Below, one piece after another: positions 18,701 through 26,436 of a DNA stretch of 64,000 nt. The notes beneath the pieces were generated by a model that had not been told where the DNA came from, did no database searches, and saw only the letters and a program-made list of their open reading frames with translations. The DNA lies in contig NZ_CP072426.1 of assembly GCF_017742995.1 (NCBI RefSeq), positions 744,001 through 808,000 on the forward strand, in the 5' to 3' direction. The DNA comes from Pseudoalteromonas viridis. GTDB lineage: Bacteria; Pseudomonadota; Gammaproteobacteria; Enterobacterales; Alteromonadaceae. The stretch's first letter is position 1, and every line of letters begins with the position of its first letter. Both the position numbers and the translations under genes were made by a program.

Positions 18701-20592
18701 GCAGAGCTAGGCTTCCAAATCAGCTTATTTTCGCTGATATACATACCGACTGGCGCAGCTATAATTTTATAGGTGACTGGCGAAGACGAGCTGCTAGAAA
18801 TTTGATAGTTAAACTCTCGGCTAACATGCACAGCTGTAGGTGGCTCAGAGGTAAACGATAGATTGTCATTATTTGTATCGGCGCCGTCGGAAACTGCTAA
18901 CGTTACCAAACTCCCATTAAACCAAGTAACAATCGTGCTCACATCTTTTTGTAAAACAACCCACTTGGATCCTTCTTGAGCGACGCCAATAATATTACTT
19001 CCATCAAGAGCTTGAGCTTCCAAAGACTGCTCAGCAATGAAGCAATGTGCATTACTACGCTTAAGGTAGCCGGCTTCATATGCCCAACGAGCTGCTCCAT
19101 CATACCAAATATTAACCCAATTCCCCTGCTCAGACAGAACTGTATATTGTTCGCCTACTCTGATGTAGCCTACTTTTTGTGAGGATCCGCTTGCTTCAGT
19201 GCGCACGTTAACATTTCTAACTGCTTCAACTATCTCGCATTGTTTTTCGTCATAAAGCTCAGAAACCTCAATAGAAAATGACTGATTCAATTTACTTCCC
19301 AGCAAGTCCAACACCTGTAAAGTCACAGTGTGCTCACCGATATCTGAATTAGATGGTAGCCATGAGATCACCCCATCCTCAATCGACATTCCCTCAGGAG
19401 CCTCATTGAGGTTGAACCGTACATCTTTCGAACGACCTTCGAGCTGAGGAATGTAGTAATAAGTAGTTTGGGGAGTTATACGTGTGCTAGGAGTCGAAAT
19501 GAATGACCAATCGGCTTCAAGAGGAGTGACTGAAGCTTTTGCTTTTGCAATATAGCCGGGCTGCCCTAAATACCATACTTGGTACCAATGGTCGGTTTCC
19601 TGAGTAACAACCCATTTCGAATTTGGTTCAACCGTCCCGAGTAGTGATGAGCTGGAGTCGGGTGCAATATACACAGCACTAACGTCTGTGGTATCTAAAC
19701 AGCGACCACCAGAAATATTTAAGTAACCTTTACTATAAGACCAACGCGACTGTCCATCATGCCAGATATTGAGCCAATTCCCTTCGCTTCCAATAATAGG
19801 GTACTGCTCACCCAAATTTACATAACCCACTTTTTCGTCGGATGAGCTATTTCCACTCCGAACATTAACCCCTTTTATACTCTCGGCAATAGAACAGTTT
19901 GCCGCTTGAGTATCATGAACGATCAAAGTGAATTTTTTGACCGAAACAATTCCATTTAAAAACTCTGATGCCAGTTCAATTTCATGGCTTCCAACATTTC
20001 TATCCGATGGTACCCAATGAAGTTTTCCCTGCTCAAAGCGCATTCCTTGAGGCCCACTTTTTAGTGTAACATCTATTGCCGATTCCGGTTTCTGGTAGTA
20101 ATAGTTGAAAGTAGTACCAACAAACGCATGTTGACTGGGAATTAGTAACTCCTCCTCAGTCTCCTCGTGTAACGCGCTTGTTGCAATTTGGCCTTTTTTC
20201 CCTCCAAACCAGATATTGAGCCAATCAGAGTCACGATTGGTCACCACCCACTTTGAATCTGCAGATGCAACCCCCAATACGTTTGCGGGCAAATCTCGCT
20301 CAACAACTTGGGTCGTCTGTTGCAAAGAAATACAAGTACCAGACGACTCCTTTAAATATCCAGGGGCATAAGACCACCTTGCAGATCCGTCAAACCAAAA
20401 GTTAACCCAACTGCCGTCTTTTTGTATTAGTGGATACTTTTCCCCTGGGCTAAGGTAACCGACTTTGAGACTGTCAGAGCTGCTGGCACTTCTGACATTG
20501 ACACCTTTTACCCCCTCAATGATCTGACAATTTGCTGAGACCGTTGAACTAGAAAGTAACAAAATAAACAATAAAGCGTGCCATGCAGACAT
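9580..20592 (-). CDS. Giant secreted multidomain N-terminal part of the Rhs toxin (3670 aa as read)
   Basis: Signal peptide at residues 1-20 (SSSTVSA/NC). Six tandem modules of about 215 aa begin at Cys22, 233, 452, 666, 884 and 1111; each has SH3-like strands (VNVRS...KVGY...W.NIW.DG..RWSY) and an Ig/He_PIG-like domain (APEGMSI...WLPS...IG.H.V). Next come further Ig-like domains, a DQDEDGIPDVAD acidic loop, a DUF1566 pair (about 1555-1843), PKD/Ig-like domains, a CAP/SCP-like domain (about 2525-2725), Big_2 (about 2740-2830), a carboxypeptidase-regulatory-like domain, DTNGDGKIDGVD, an Rhs entry (LHYNSAR) and a second DUF1566 pair. The last roughly 75 residues are out of frame after the C6 tract at 9830-9835; one extra base gives a 4706-aa protein. 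Likely an exported or surface polymorphic toxin. Confidence 0.88.
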   Translation of the reverse strand: MSAWHALLFILLLSSSTVSANCQIIEGVKGVNVRSASSSDSLKVGYLSPGEKYPLIQKDGSWVNFWFDGSARWSYAPGYLKESSGTCISLQQTTQVVERDLPANVLGVASADSKWVVTNRDSDWLNIWFGGKKGQIATSALHEETEEELLIPSQHAFVGTTFNYYYQKPESAIDVTLKSGPQGMRFEQGKLHWVPSDRNVGSHEIELASEFLNGIVSVKKFTLIVHDTQAANCSIAESIKGVNVRSGNSSSDEKVGYVNLGEQYPIIGSEGNWLNIWHDGQSRWSYSKGYLNISGGRCLDTTDVSAVYIAPDSSSSLLGTVEPNSKWVVTQETDHWYQVWYLGQPGYIAKAKASVTPLEADWSFISTPSTRITPQTTYYYIPQLEGRSKDVRFNLNEAPEGMSIEDGVISWLPSNSDIGEHTVTLQVLDLLGSKLNQSFSIEVSELYDEKQCEIVEAVRNVNVRTEASGSSQKVGYIRVGEQYTVLSEQGNWVNIWYDGAARWAYEAGYLKRSNAHCFIAEQSLEAQALDGSNIIGVAQEGSKWVVLQKDVSTIVTWFNGSLVTLAVSDGADTNNDNLSFTSEPPTAVHVSREFNYQISSSSSSPVTYKIIAAPVGMYISENKLIWKPSSAQIGLHSVEIMAVTTDNLTATQQFSVEVTALSDSSCKLVESTRGVNVRDSNSTSGNKVGYIQIGQRYAYVDQKGAWFQIWFDGEKKWAYGPGFLEFVDGACSHIDQNSGAIIYQFASDKAPQLGIVPNGSQWSISTENSEWIKVWYAGQVGYIKKTSRGPQQDIPVITSLPIETATANQVYHYQIELADLDSNATYSLNDAPEGMSISATGLIEWYPGANQIGQHSALVFVTIKGAEVSQAFTIDVAPEPLIPQCRAATVKSDTYIKANAVHGSRTIGIAKVGQRFLLDEQENGYSKIVSEDLSGWVPQSSLGDSFGTACLTVISEGGSGFENPDISSYPFLSSLYIGSKYFVVDHQAGWYKIEYHDAYGRKSYAWVQATFVQALGVDNAPKFVEKHVGLNATKDQLFVYTPNLTRISAQQKFVLLRAPEGMQIDGKSGAISWLPDIASDSLVEVEIRVTDGTHFDLQTIELAIEDQEQRCSIIETVETTGVFGSAISPVVEQYISAGQQYVMVSMTQKRVEIHFNASTKWVELAQIQRLGSNHCTSTGTRNVEVIYRESEFNEVLLGYATRGSSWVVSKAFDAQFGIWFDGKLGWLNSRSVTDVYPKAVLGKFATIVAGQAFTLYGLDSFSSNGQELKGYQWRINGLLVAKQAVYEVPELPAGDHVVTLSVVDTNGQTHSSSRPIRVLPSGSTEPKFSSIPKVTAISGTVYGYQLQHSLNEQVSYELLKGPEGMAVSQSGLISWNVPGSWGSHPVEVAATSQSGITIIQRYLLGVSDTNRPPTIHSSPALSAVVGYEYQYQAVASDSDGYMQLYLATAPAGMVLDRFNKIRWIPQAEDMGSQPVVLVAYDGIETVQQTFTIEVENGRDQDEDGIPDVADFCLETNSVEGLDKFGCSIEDLNNNKPKSNNNIPKTGQTKSLAPFDDGFYQQGVERSYVELQEGLISDQNSMLIWADLAGDSTAQGLSWYSAKNYCENLNHAGIDSWRLPLEEELFFLLDRSDFDNGLLPAEFKSRGSSRYWSAELNTLLLGDDSTIQSATQIDISSGLAYSRNNVKYAKGNALCVTGEVAHQPSYKQYEYGVYDQSNLLVWQKKDRSSDSIMQPSGWHQAVQYCENLQEAGFDDWRLPNINELYSLAHDQGTYASKFSELFNKWSDYSFWSSTKTDHNHNHNHNHNAYLIKKDGHSFVHVTYLPVELRSADIPQRQGLVRCVRDWQPPKLKVDYNSVIRFGDLLHVDASESEIFGHQPELSWRLACKSGYLSCLTDISSEHNLIPDQGDWSLLVTLRKFGFKYDLQLPVTVIADPENTPPAVEDLHIIRRISAQDVLGQSITLDVEDPDLISPSCPEPTVYCKARQRLRVEVVEMPKVVELGSQSAVGIDFIPFEVGDWLPTTFKYRAPGLDQDVEDEFKVRVYDGQDYSRVATIKLELRYLTLNELADLGPDIGLLSGSDYLLQPILLAQGADYGHDLTFEFSSVETGKVYDTPGLMLKDVAADDTFKLKITDAQGNSATSSTHVIVARPLPSSLSLMPGERYRFFAHKSTNLYGKPVFEQLEWYINDAPWRGVTAYSPFMNFAKPPGTYKVKVVLTDSLGNQGEYVSAVSVTDWPVDIGLSELTFIEEEANFLPKLELFKSYRNNWFVDGTSVLLYNGRYKFDYPVGQYEGQLHLSGDLDQSKVYPVQITVLPKDIPLPENRVVAVQKHDSYTLSFSNEGVAPKYHTGEITRLSDGRIWAAHELNLSNIVEKETYQLKATRFDGKSATGLITIIPATPFPDVITLDRFETKKLTVHPDYEGAIFDRYQWMIDGVEVGSEPSFAFSEDYGDYALELKVVDEKGQSYTYRTILRVRATIENCKPSRLFSDEKLKQTVPEENIDWSGVTYHRVEDIEASFNNARQKDETVDAELHMPAQSVWDAWSAEEKVLYLINAERIARGIEAFYGVAEEFSEVTQKFAQYSLENDVFGHYRTSDGATPHQRVIEHFPGWEDHSKYWGTGEVLALSPKRSDSSLDEQISAAAVMAVYDFIYADKFPYSGGAWGHRSIVLGAVGYPAGSPPQTRGLLGVGSIVGPFTPNGDRPQPVESIWTGFNLVNVAEVWPELSITRVDHSAATRCDKPIIPMEPVPQLIALEVAPQTLNLVPGMSEQLTITATYSNGHSELVDQNVSLVELNRRVFSFKNGIVTAKSKGISSLTVLSGEVESNTIQIVVSEKTQDTKEAEGFAGEHHELIADNATAERFPVNLFAIYTGEVFDINDQPLANAQVSFLGQDEFGSVKTDDNGRYTIAGMAGKSTLEISLPGYLRVQREVIALNKEWNNVDKVTLQPLDAQVTLVDLTSDGPKVHKSSPVSDEFGMRSTSLVFEDVNQATVVGPNGQTRKLDKIAVRATEYETPETMPGALPVESAFTYCSELDIAGVADNESVHFDQPVVMYVDNFLDFPVGELVPIGYYDRQEAKWKASENGVVVKLLDTNGDGKIDGVDYTGDDQPDDIDGDGSVSDESKGIENYQAGKTYWRGRMFHFTPYDFNWSARSDGTPPTEIEVLTGDSSIIEENDQCAAVSSYIKPKTLELHEDINIVGTGLTLHYNSARTSDFHHIIKSNVSRLSLPDGVIRMHAVLEVAGNRFEQLFTPSVMQNVEFIWDGRDVRGVAVKGEVKARLKIGYEYASAYASAGNIADSGLRPDQVPPTWAQQGSDSLGVTGRQNVIKWSESVVSLFGAPKSEIANGWSISNHHLVDRFGNIYRGDGEIEKGSHASPTVSSGLSLSAVDGDDGYYGAPGRDISYAVTKYGYIYDLNSLLNWQVKATEQTFSKSEAIEYCESLDYGGPWAGRWRLPLNRELAYTLDKSGREHEADAYTLNGYSNVWGYDTVDEGQRNQVLCVTGLGFYSDDWTIVTDDGNQYSFFMQTDTVRQIGYNDYFQLYWQDTPDNISLKMTWREAINYCETLEHAGISNWRLPTANELLMQGGLSFLNTSPQLGMVVIPMRYGVLMWNGVCPIGARPQMSERRIEKPGRLKLQWGRVTTPMVKRKKSTTSGVSAHTKIVLSALTL
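9830..9835 (-). other. Homopolymer (C6 on plus strand) at the frameshift splitting the giant Rhs gene
   Basis: On the minus strand the coding reads ATG CAG GGG GGA CTG AGC. With seven G it would read ATG CAG GGG GGG ACT GAG CTT TTT GAA TAC, joining the first half (NELLMQGG) to the second (TELFEYKSPVGHGGD) inside one DUF1566 domain. The length 6473-20592 plus one base is divisible by three. Confidence 0.9.
15175..15204 (-). repeat. Hexanucleotide tandem repeat (ATTGTG)5 encoding (His-Asn)5
   Basis: Five perfect ATTGTG units encode an HN run at residues about 1797-1806, within the second DUF1566 domain of the first pair. Copy changes would keep the frame but alter loop length and possible metal-binding capacity. 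Confidence 0.9.
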
Positions 20593-20814
20593 CGGTGATC
20601 CCTAATAAAATAGCATTACCTAAAAATAAGCCGGCGATTTTAATTATTAAGTTGTACCTTTTCAATTAATATTTTTAATAAGTGATAAAAATAGAGTTAA
20701 AAAGCGAACAAATGTGTAGTGATGGGAATAAAACAACCCAAATTGCCAGTTTCTCCTTTGCAGTCTACAGTTTAGTTATGATTTACAGGTCAGGGCCTTG
20801 CCGTTGATAGCACT
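20593..20814. other. Divergent intergenic region between the giant Rhs gene and the Sco-like gene
   Basis: A 222-bp AT-rich spacer between two outward-facing genes, which must hold the Rhs promoter. I see no convincing operator, hairpin or RNA gene in it. Confidence 0.5.
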
Positions 20815-21330
20815 ATGCTGAAATCATCGTTTATGGCGTTGTTACTTTGCCTGCTACTGGGGATTATTTTCGGGCTGCCGTTTGTGCCGCTTGAAAGTAA
20901 CCGCACAGTAGAAGCGCCTTTTTTAGAGCACTCGGGTAGCGATAAGGCGGTGGTGTTTTTTGGTTTTAGTCATTGCGGTGGAGTTTGCCCCACTACCCTG
21001 CTGATTTTAAAAAGCTTATTAGACAATACAACACGGCAAAGTCAGTGGCCGCAGGTGGTGTTTGTTGACATAGACGAGAATAGCTCAACACAACAAGCGC
21101 AGGCACATGCCCGCTCCTATCACAATGCATTTTCTGGCGTTCATGCCAAAGCGGAATCGCTAGCTCAACTGAGCCGGGATTTTGGCTTGAACATTCAACA
21201 AGATGGCGAGCAGATCAAGCACCAGGGGCGTACCTACCTGCTTGCAAGGTCACAACAACAATGGCGCATAGTGAAGGCTTATAACCCCGAGACCTTTGAT
21301 TTTCAAACACTACAAGACGAGCTTTATTAA
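20815..21330 (+). CDS. SCO1/SenC-family copper-binding thioredoxin-fold protein
   Basis: A 171-aa protein with an N-terminal membrane anchor or signal segment (residues 5-25). A thioredoxin-like core carries the copper motif C54-GGV-C58 in [15 protein letters not shown] and a candidate distal ligand His136 ([11 protein letters not shown]). Sco proteins deliver copper to, or reduce cysteines of, the cytochrome oxidase CuA site on the periplasmic side. No oxidase genes lie nearby. It is 11 bp upstream of a chemoreceptor gene, so the two are probably co-transcribed. Confidence 0.87.
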   Translation: MLKSSFMALLLCLLLGIIFGLPFVPLESNRTVEAPFLEHSGSDKAVVFFGFSHCGGVCPTTLLILKSLLDNTTRQSQWPQVVFVDIDENSSTQQAQAHARSYHNAFSGVHAKAESLAQLSRDFGLNIQQDGEQIKHQGRTYLLARSQQQWRIVKAYNPETFDFQTLQDELY

Positions 21331-21341
21331 AGAGGCACATC

Positions 21342-22913
21342 ATGCTTAAAAACCTGCTAATTTGTTATGACGATAAACTCAGCGATTATATGAAAGCCAG
21401 GTTTGATGAGGACTTTAAACGCGCGGACAAAGTAGTGCTAATGACGCTGCTGGCGTTTTATTTTATGGTGGCGCTATTAACCCCATGGCAAAACGGCTAT
21501 TTTATGCTCGGGATCTTGGGTGGCGGCGCCGTGTTTGGCATTTGTCTGGCGGCTTACAAAACCATGCCGGGCGCGTTTATGACCCGTATTATTATGGCAG
21601 TTGGGTTAACCGCGATGATGGCTATTACCATACAACAAGCTAACGGTCTGGGCGAAGGCCACTTTATTTTCTTTCTCAATTTCACGATTCTGATCCGCTA
21701 CCGGGATGTCATGCCCTTAGTGGCCCTCATTGGTGTTACCGTTGCCCATCATCTCACTATGACCTACTGCCAAAGCATTGGGGCACAATTATGGGGCACA
21801 CCCATTATTATCTTCTCCTGGGGAGATCAAACCGACTGGGGATTGATCGCGCCTCTGCTGTACCATATTGTAATTGCCCTGATAGGCGCAGCCATTGCCA
21901 TTTATTATATCCATGATGGCAACATTAAATTTGTCGCTTCCAGTCAGGTGATAGGCCTGGTGCAAAAAGGCGCAGACGGTGACTTAACAGACCGCATAGA
22001 CACAGTAGAAGAAACCAGCTTATCGCGCATTGTTAACGGCTTTTTTGACCGGCTAAACAATGCCTTGCTCGATACCGCCAGCACCGCAAAAACTCTTACA
22101 CAACAAGCCGAAGACACCACACGGCAGGCCCAAAGCAGTGCCCAGGCTGCACAGGAGCAGCAATCTGAAATTGTGAAAATATCATCCGCCGTCGACCAAA
22201 TGACATCCGCAACCGGAGAAATCGCCAGTAACGCCGAACAGACAGCCTCAGCATTGCGTGAAGCGGTTGATAACAGTCGCACCGGTCAGACACTGGCCAG
22301 CAAGTTTGAGCAAACCATAGATACGCTGTCATCCCGGGTCAAGGATGCCACCCAGGTACTCGACCAGCTGGAGCAAAGCAGCCAGCAGATCAGCACCATT
22401 GTTGCGACCATCCGGGGGATCTCGGAGCAAACCAATTTGCTGGCGTTAAACGCTGCCATTGAAGCCGCCCGAGCCGGTGAGCAGGGCCGGGGTTTTGCCG
22501 TGGTTGCGGACGAAGTCAGGGTCTTGTCGCAGCGCACTCATGCTTCCACAGAAGAGATCTCAGCAATGATCAATACCCTTCAGTCTACCTCTCACTCGGC
22601 GGTAGAGACGATGAATCAGTGTTATGAGCTGACCTCAGCCAGTGTGGATGACGCCAGCAATGCCTCTCGTAGCTTTAGTGAAATCGCCAATCTTATCAGT
22701 GACATAAACGCAATGGCGTCACAAATTGCTACCGCTGCTGAGCAACAATCGGCAATGACAAACGACATACGGCAAAACACGGATAACATTCAGAATGCCT
22801 CCAGCCAGTTTTTAAATGACGCAGAAGAAAGTCTGCAATATGCTTCCAGGCTCAGTGACATGTCGGTCAAGCTCAACCGTCAGATACAACAGTTTAAACT
22901 GGTTCGTGAATGA
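21342..22913 (+). CDS. Methyl-accepting chemotaxis protein with multi-helix membrane sensor
   Basis: A 523-aa protein. Residues about 30-195 form about six membrane helices with only short external loops, instead of the usual periplasmic sensor. A HAMP-like linker (about 200-250) precedes the signalling hairpin, whose tip reads [20 protein letters not shown] and [20 protein letters not shown]-rich methylation helices flank it. It should signal through CheA/CheW. The linkage to a Sco-like protein hints at sensing related to respiration or redox state, which is inference. Confidence 0.92.
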   Translation: MLKNLLICYDDKLSDYMKARFDEDFKRADKVVLMTLLAFYFMVALLTPWQNGYFMLGILGGGAVFGICLAAYKTMPGAFMTRIIMAVGLTAMMAITIQQANGLGEGHFIFFLNFTILIRYRDVMPLVALIGVTVAHHLTMTYCQSIGAQLWGTPIIIFSWGDQTDWGLIAPLLYHIVIALIGAAIAIYYIHDGNIKFVASSQVIGLVQKGADGDLTDRIDTVEETSLSRIVNGFFDRLNNALLDTASTAKTLTQQAEDTTRQAQSSAQAAQEQQSEIVKISSAVDQMTSATGEIASNAEQTASALREAVDNSRTGQTLASKFEQTIDTLSSRVKDATQVLDQLEQSSQQISTIVATIRGISEQTNLLALNAAIEAARAGEQGRGFAVVADEVRVLSQRTHASTEEISAMINTLQSTSHSAVETMNQCYELTSASVDDASNASRSFSEIANLISDINAMASQIATAAEQQSAMTNDIRQNTDNIQNASSQFLNDAEESLQYASRLSDMSVKLNRQIQQFKLVRE

Positions 22914-23091
22914 AGAACGACTTAGAAATAGTTTTTCTTTTATATCAGAACTTTAACAGATTTTCTGGCTGGCTTGTTGTAAGGCACATGTGCACTCGCC
23001 ACCAGATAAATGTGTAAAAAATTGTTTTACTTTTCACAGTACATGCCTATAATTCGAGCGAATTTAAAAATGGTGACATGGAGTCAACACA

Positions 23092-23778
23092 ATGAAAATG
23101 AAGTTATCCGGAAAGATCCTCCCTCTGATTGCACTCACAACACTTGCTGGCTGTATGAGTACTGGCCCACATCTTAAGAGCTCTGTCTCTGAAGGCGTTG
23201 CTGGCATAGAGGCACGGTTGCCTTATGCCAACTACAGCAACTACTTCGGTTATGTAGATAAATCGGTTGTGCCAGAAGGTAAGTACAAAGGCAAAGATAC
23301 CTACTATCTGTATGTCTGGGTGCCTGCTGCGGTCGACGAAATTGGCGTTTCTATGATTTCACCTGCCGTTGCAACACCAGGTGACGAAGACTTTGTTCAC
23401 GCAAACTTTAAACCAGGCATGGACAAGGATGCCAATAAGTTTTTCGACACTTATATTGTCCTAGACCGCATGAACATCATCGACAGCAACAGCATTGCAG
23501 ATGGTGGCAAAGTCTTACAAAACCTGGGCCGTAATGACGACAGCAGTGAGCTGCCAGCTAACCCAAGTGGTGCAAGCTACAACTCTTTGCTACGTAAAAC
23601 CACGTCAATGAACAACCCAACCGAAGCACTGGTACGCGGCGTTTATCGTATTGGATTTACTTCGTTCCGCTCTTCTGTTGAAGGGTCGTTTGAAGCCACA
23701 ATTGGCACCAACGTGCCTGGCGTAAAAATCGCGGCTTCTTTGTCTGAATTGGATGCACTGGTAAATAATAAGCTGTAA
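23092..23778 (+). CDS. LipL32-like surface lipoprotein
   Basis: A 228-aa lipoprotein precursor (signal peptide with lipobox LAGC, Cys21). It shares colinear motifs with leptospiral LipL32: LPY..YSNYFGYV, YYLYVWVPA, IGVSMISP, GDEDFVHANFK, FFDTYIVLDRM, NSL and LVRGVYRIGFTSF...GSF.A.IG...PGV. The leptospiral protein is about 272 aa; its acidic poly-Asp loop is reduced here to NDDSSE. In Leptospira it is the major outer-membrane lipoprotein and binds calcium and host matrix; in marine bacteria the role is unknown. It is monocistronic with a terminator. Confidence 0.88.
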   Translation: MKMKLSGKILPLIALTTLAGCMSTGPHLKSSVSEGVAGIEARLPYANYSNYFGYVDKSVVPEGKYKGKDTYYLYVWVPAAVDEIGVSMISPAVATPGDEDFVHANFKPGMDKDANKFFDTYIVLDRMNIIDSNSIADGGKVLQNLGRNDDSSELPANPSGASYNSLLRKTTSMNNPTEALVRGVYRIGFTSFRSSVEGSFEATIGTNVPGVKIAASLSELDALVNNKL

Positions 23779-23809
23779 TCCAGACAATTTCACAGACCAA
23801 TTAAGTTAT

Positions 23810-23838
23810 GCCAGCCTCACCCAGGCTGGCATTTTCGT
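23810..23838 (+). terminator. Terminator of the LipL32-like gene
   Basis: GCCAGCCT (23810-23817) pairs with AGGCTGGC (23823-23830), followed by a T-rich tail, about 30 bp past the stop. Confidence 0.87.
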
Positions 23839-23856
23839 TTTACATTATTGCTTTAC

Positions 23857-25062
23857 TCATTGCCCGTGTTGTCCGTGACGATGGCTAAGAAAATGAAAAT
23901 ACTGCACCAAAGCAGTAACAGCAACCGCACCAAACATCATCGCTGAGAAAGGAACCGTGTTGTTGGCATGGAGCAAGGCTAGCAATGGTCCCACCAAAGC
24001 CCCACTACCAAATCTAAGCGTGCCAATAACCGCCGTCGCTGTACCCGAGTTTTTCTCAAACTCCAGTAAAATAAGCGCATCTGCGTTTGCCGCACTGACC
24101 CCCAGGCTCATCATCAGGGGCGCAATACTCAGCACGATATAATACAAAGATAAATCCATCAGGCTGAACACCAATAGTGCAGATGCACTCAGCAAGCCAA
24201 GCAGCAGGCCGTAATACAACATTTTGCGCGAGCCCACCTTGGGAACCAGGCGGGTATTGAGAAAATTACCCAGCATCAGGGCAACCACATTAAAAGCAAA
24301 CAGCACGCCAAACAATTGCTCTGAGACGGCGAAATAATCAAGATAAATAAAAGACACTGAGGTCAAAAAGCAAAAGAAGGCAAATGAAACCAGCATTGAA
24401 CTGGCAATATCTGGCAAAGCAGCCCGGTTGGTAAGCACCGTCGCGTAACTGTCAAAGAACAGGTGAAGTCCGCGCTTGTCACTTTTGTAGATAGGTACTT
24501 CCACCAGATAGAAGTAGGCAAGGATCATTACCACAACGGCATAACTTGCCAGGGTAAGAAATATCCACTGCCAACTTGCCAAGCCCATAATGGCCGACCC
24601 CACACTGGGCGCAATCAGCGGGGCGACCATCATGATCATCGAGACATAGGACATACCTTTTGCGGTATTTGCTTGATAAATATGACGAATAATGCCTGGC
24701 ACAACCACCGTTGCTGCCGCCCCGGTAAACGCCTGTGCGCCCCTGAGTACCCACAAATGCAAAATATCACTGCTAAAAGCAAGTAACAATGAGCTCAGTG
24801 CAAACCCGCCAAGCCCAAATAGAGCCAGTTTGCGCCGACCAAGCTGATCAGCCAACGGACCATATAACATCATGCCAAGCGCGTAGCCGGCCAGGTAGAT
24901 ACTTAAAGATAGCTGCACCTGCGGCATATCGGCATCTAAGCTACTGGCGATCACCAGCATCGCTGGTAAATACATATCGATTGCCAGCGGTGTGATTGCC
25001 ACAATACTGGCTAACAGGGGAAGCAATATACGAGTGTTAAAAGCGCGTGCAGTATCGTCCAT
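23857..25062 (-). CDS. Bcr/CflA-like MFS drug efflux transporter
   Basis: A 401-aa protein with 12 predicted membrane helices. The MFS motif A loop is GPLADQLGRRKLALFG, and the N-terminus (LLASIVAITPLAIDMYLPAML) is typical of Bcr/CflA proton-driven exporters of drugs and small metabolites. Length is normal. It runs convergent to the LipL32-like gene; the substrate cannot be read from sequence. Confidence 0.9.
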   Translation of the reverse strand: MDDTARAFNTRILLPLLASIVAITPLAIDMYLPAMLVIASSLDADMPQVQLSLSIYLAGYALGMMLYGPLADQLGRRKLALFGLGGFALSSLLLAFSSDILHLWVLRGAQAFTGAAATVVVPGIIRHIYQANTAKGMSYVSMIMMVAPLIAPSVGSAIMGLASWQWIFLTLASYAVVVMILAYFYLVEVPIYKSDKRGLHLFFDSYATVLTNRAALPDIASSMLVSFAFFCFLTSVSFIYLDYFAVSEQLFGVLFAFNVVALMLGNFLNTRLVPKVGSRKMLYYGLLLGLLSASALLVFSLMDLSLYYIVLSIAPLMMSLGVSAANADALILLEFEKNSGTATAVIGTLRFGSGALVGPLLALLHANNTVPFSAMMFGAVAVTALVQYFHFLSHRHGQHGQ

Positions 25063-25140
25063 TGAGTACCAAATACTAAAAAGAGGGACGCAGATTATAT
25101 CAGTTTAGTTAGCAATCCGCACCCCAGCGTCGACTGTGCC

Positions 25141-26351
25141 TTACCCCTCCCAGCGCGAGAATACCCAATAACTCAATGCTGCCCCCAGCACCGCATTTAA
25201 TGGCACAATGCCTGGCAGAAAATGGCCAGCCAATATGCCCACGAAAACAGCTGCAAGGGCACTGTAACGCACCGTTTGCCACTGCATTTGTTCAAATGCA
25301 TGATAGCGCTGCCGGTTAACCAGATAATCGGCTATCAGCACACCACCGATGGGCGGGATCGCAGCCGACAAAAAAGTCAGCCAGCCAACAAAGTGGTTAT
25401 ACAACCATAACGCACTGAGTGTACCAATAACGCCATTAATCACTGCCAAATTACGACTAGACCAGCCGGTAATATTGGCAAATCCGAGGCCGGATGCATA
25501 CAGTGCATTGTCATTGGTAGTCCAGATATTGAGGCCCAGCACCACAATGGCCGGTAAAATTAAGCCTTGCAGCATCAGTACCTGTGCGATATCAGATTCA
25601 CCCGTTGCCGCCGAGCCCGCTGCACCAAATATAAACATCAGGCTGTTGCCGAGGAAAAACGCAATCAGCGTGATCAGTACAGCACTGGCGGGCCTGCGAG
25701 CAAAACGCACGAAATCGGCAGTGAGCGTGCCGGCGGAAATAAACGACCCCACCACCAGTGCGATGGCCCCACTCAAAGGTAAGGGGGTTGCCGGTACTAC
25801 AGACTGCAACTGGCTCAGCCCCCCGACTTCCCCGACCGCCAGCCACACGGAGTATCCACCTAACAAAGCGATAGCAGGCACGGCAATGACAGATAGCGCC
25901 ATTAATGCAGAAATACCAAAATAAACCGTGGTCGTCATTGCCAGACCCGCCACAATGATCAACACATTGGTATCGACACCCGTTGCTTTGTGGACTGGGA
26001 TGGCAAACATCGCCACGCCAACGCCAAACCAACCCACCTGAGTGCCACCGAGCAACAACGAAGGCAGCCAGGAGCCTTTTATGCCAAATGAAAATCGCGC
26101 CAGCAAATGCGTAGACAACCCGGTAGAGGCACCAATAAACCCAAGCGCCGCGGTGTATATACCGAGTAATAAATTACCCATTAACACCGCCAGAAAAAAA
26201 TCATTAAATGAGAGTCCGGTGCCCAGCGTCCCACCGGTCCACATGCTCGCAGAAAAAAAGTCAGCCCCAGCATCAGCAAAGATAAGGCTACCCCACCTTT
26301 TCTTGCCGACTCTGGAACGGGTTTAAGCCCATAATTACTGTCTTCAGTCAC
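25141..26351 (-). pseudogene. NCS1-family cytosine-permease-like transporter (CodB-like) with a one-base frameshift
   Basis: The main frame (from ATG 26244, 367 aa) starts inside the first membrane helix (MWTGGTLGTGLSF). Upstream, another frame from GTG 26351 encodes the family N-terminus VTEDSNYGLKPVPESARKGG and ALSLLMLGLTFF. One extra T in the T7 run (A7 at 26253-26259 on the plus strand) restores TFFSASMWTGG and a 403-aa protein. About 12 helices and an NCS1-like fold import nucleobases with sodium or protons. Either the gene is broken, the homopolymer is miscalled, or the short version is used. Confidence 0.8.
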
Positions 26352-26436
26352 GCCCTTGCTTGCCTTTTTGGTAAAATATTATTGCCCAGTTGAGCACAAA
26401 ACAGTGGAAACAATATGGAGCTAACTGAGGCTTTTA

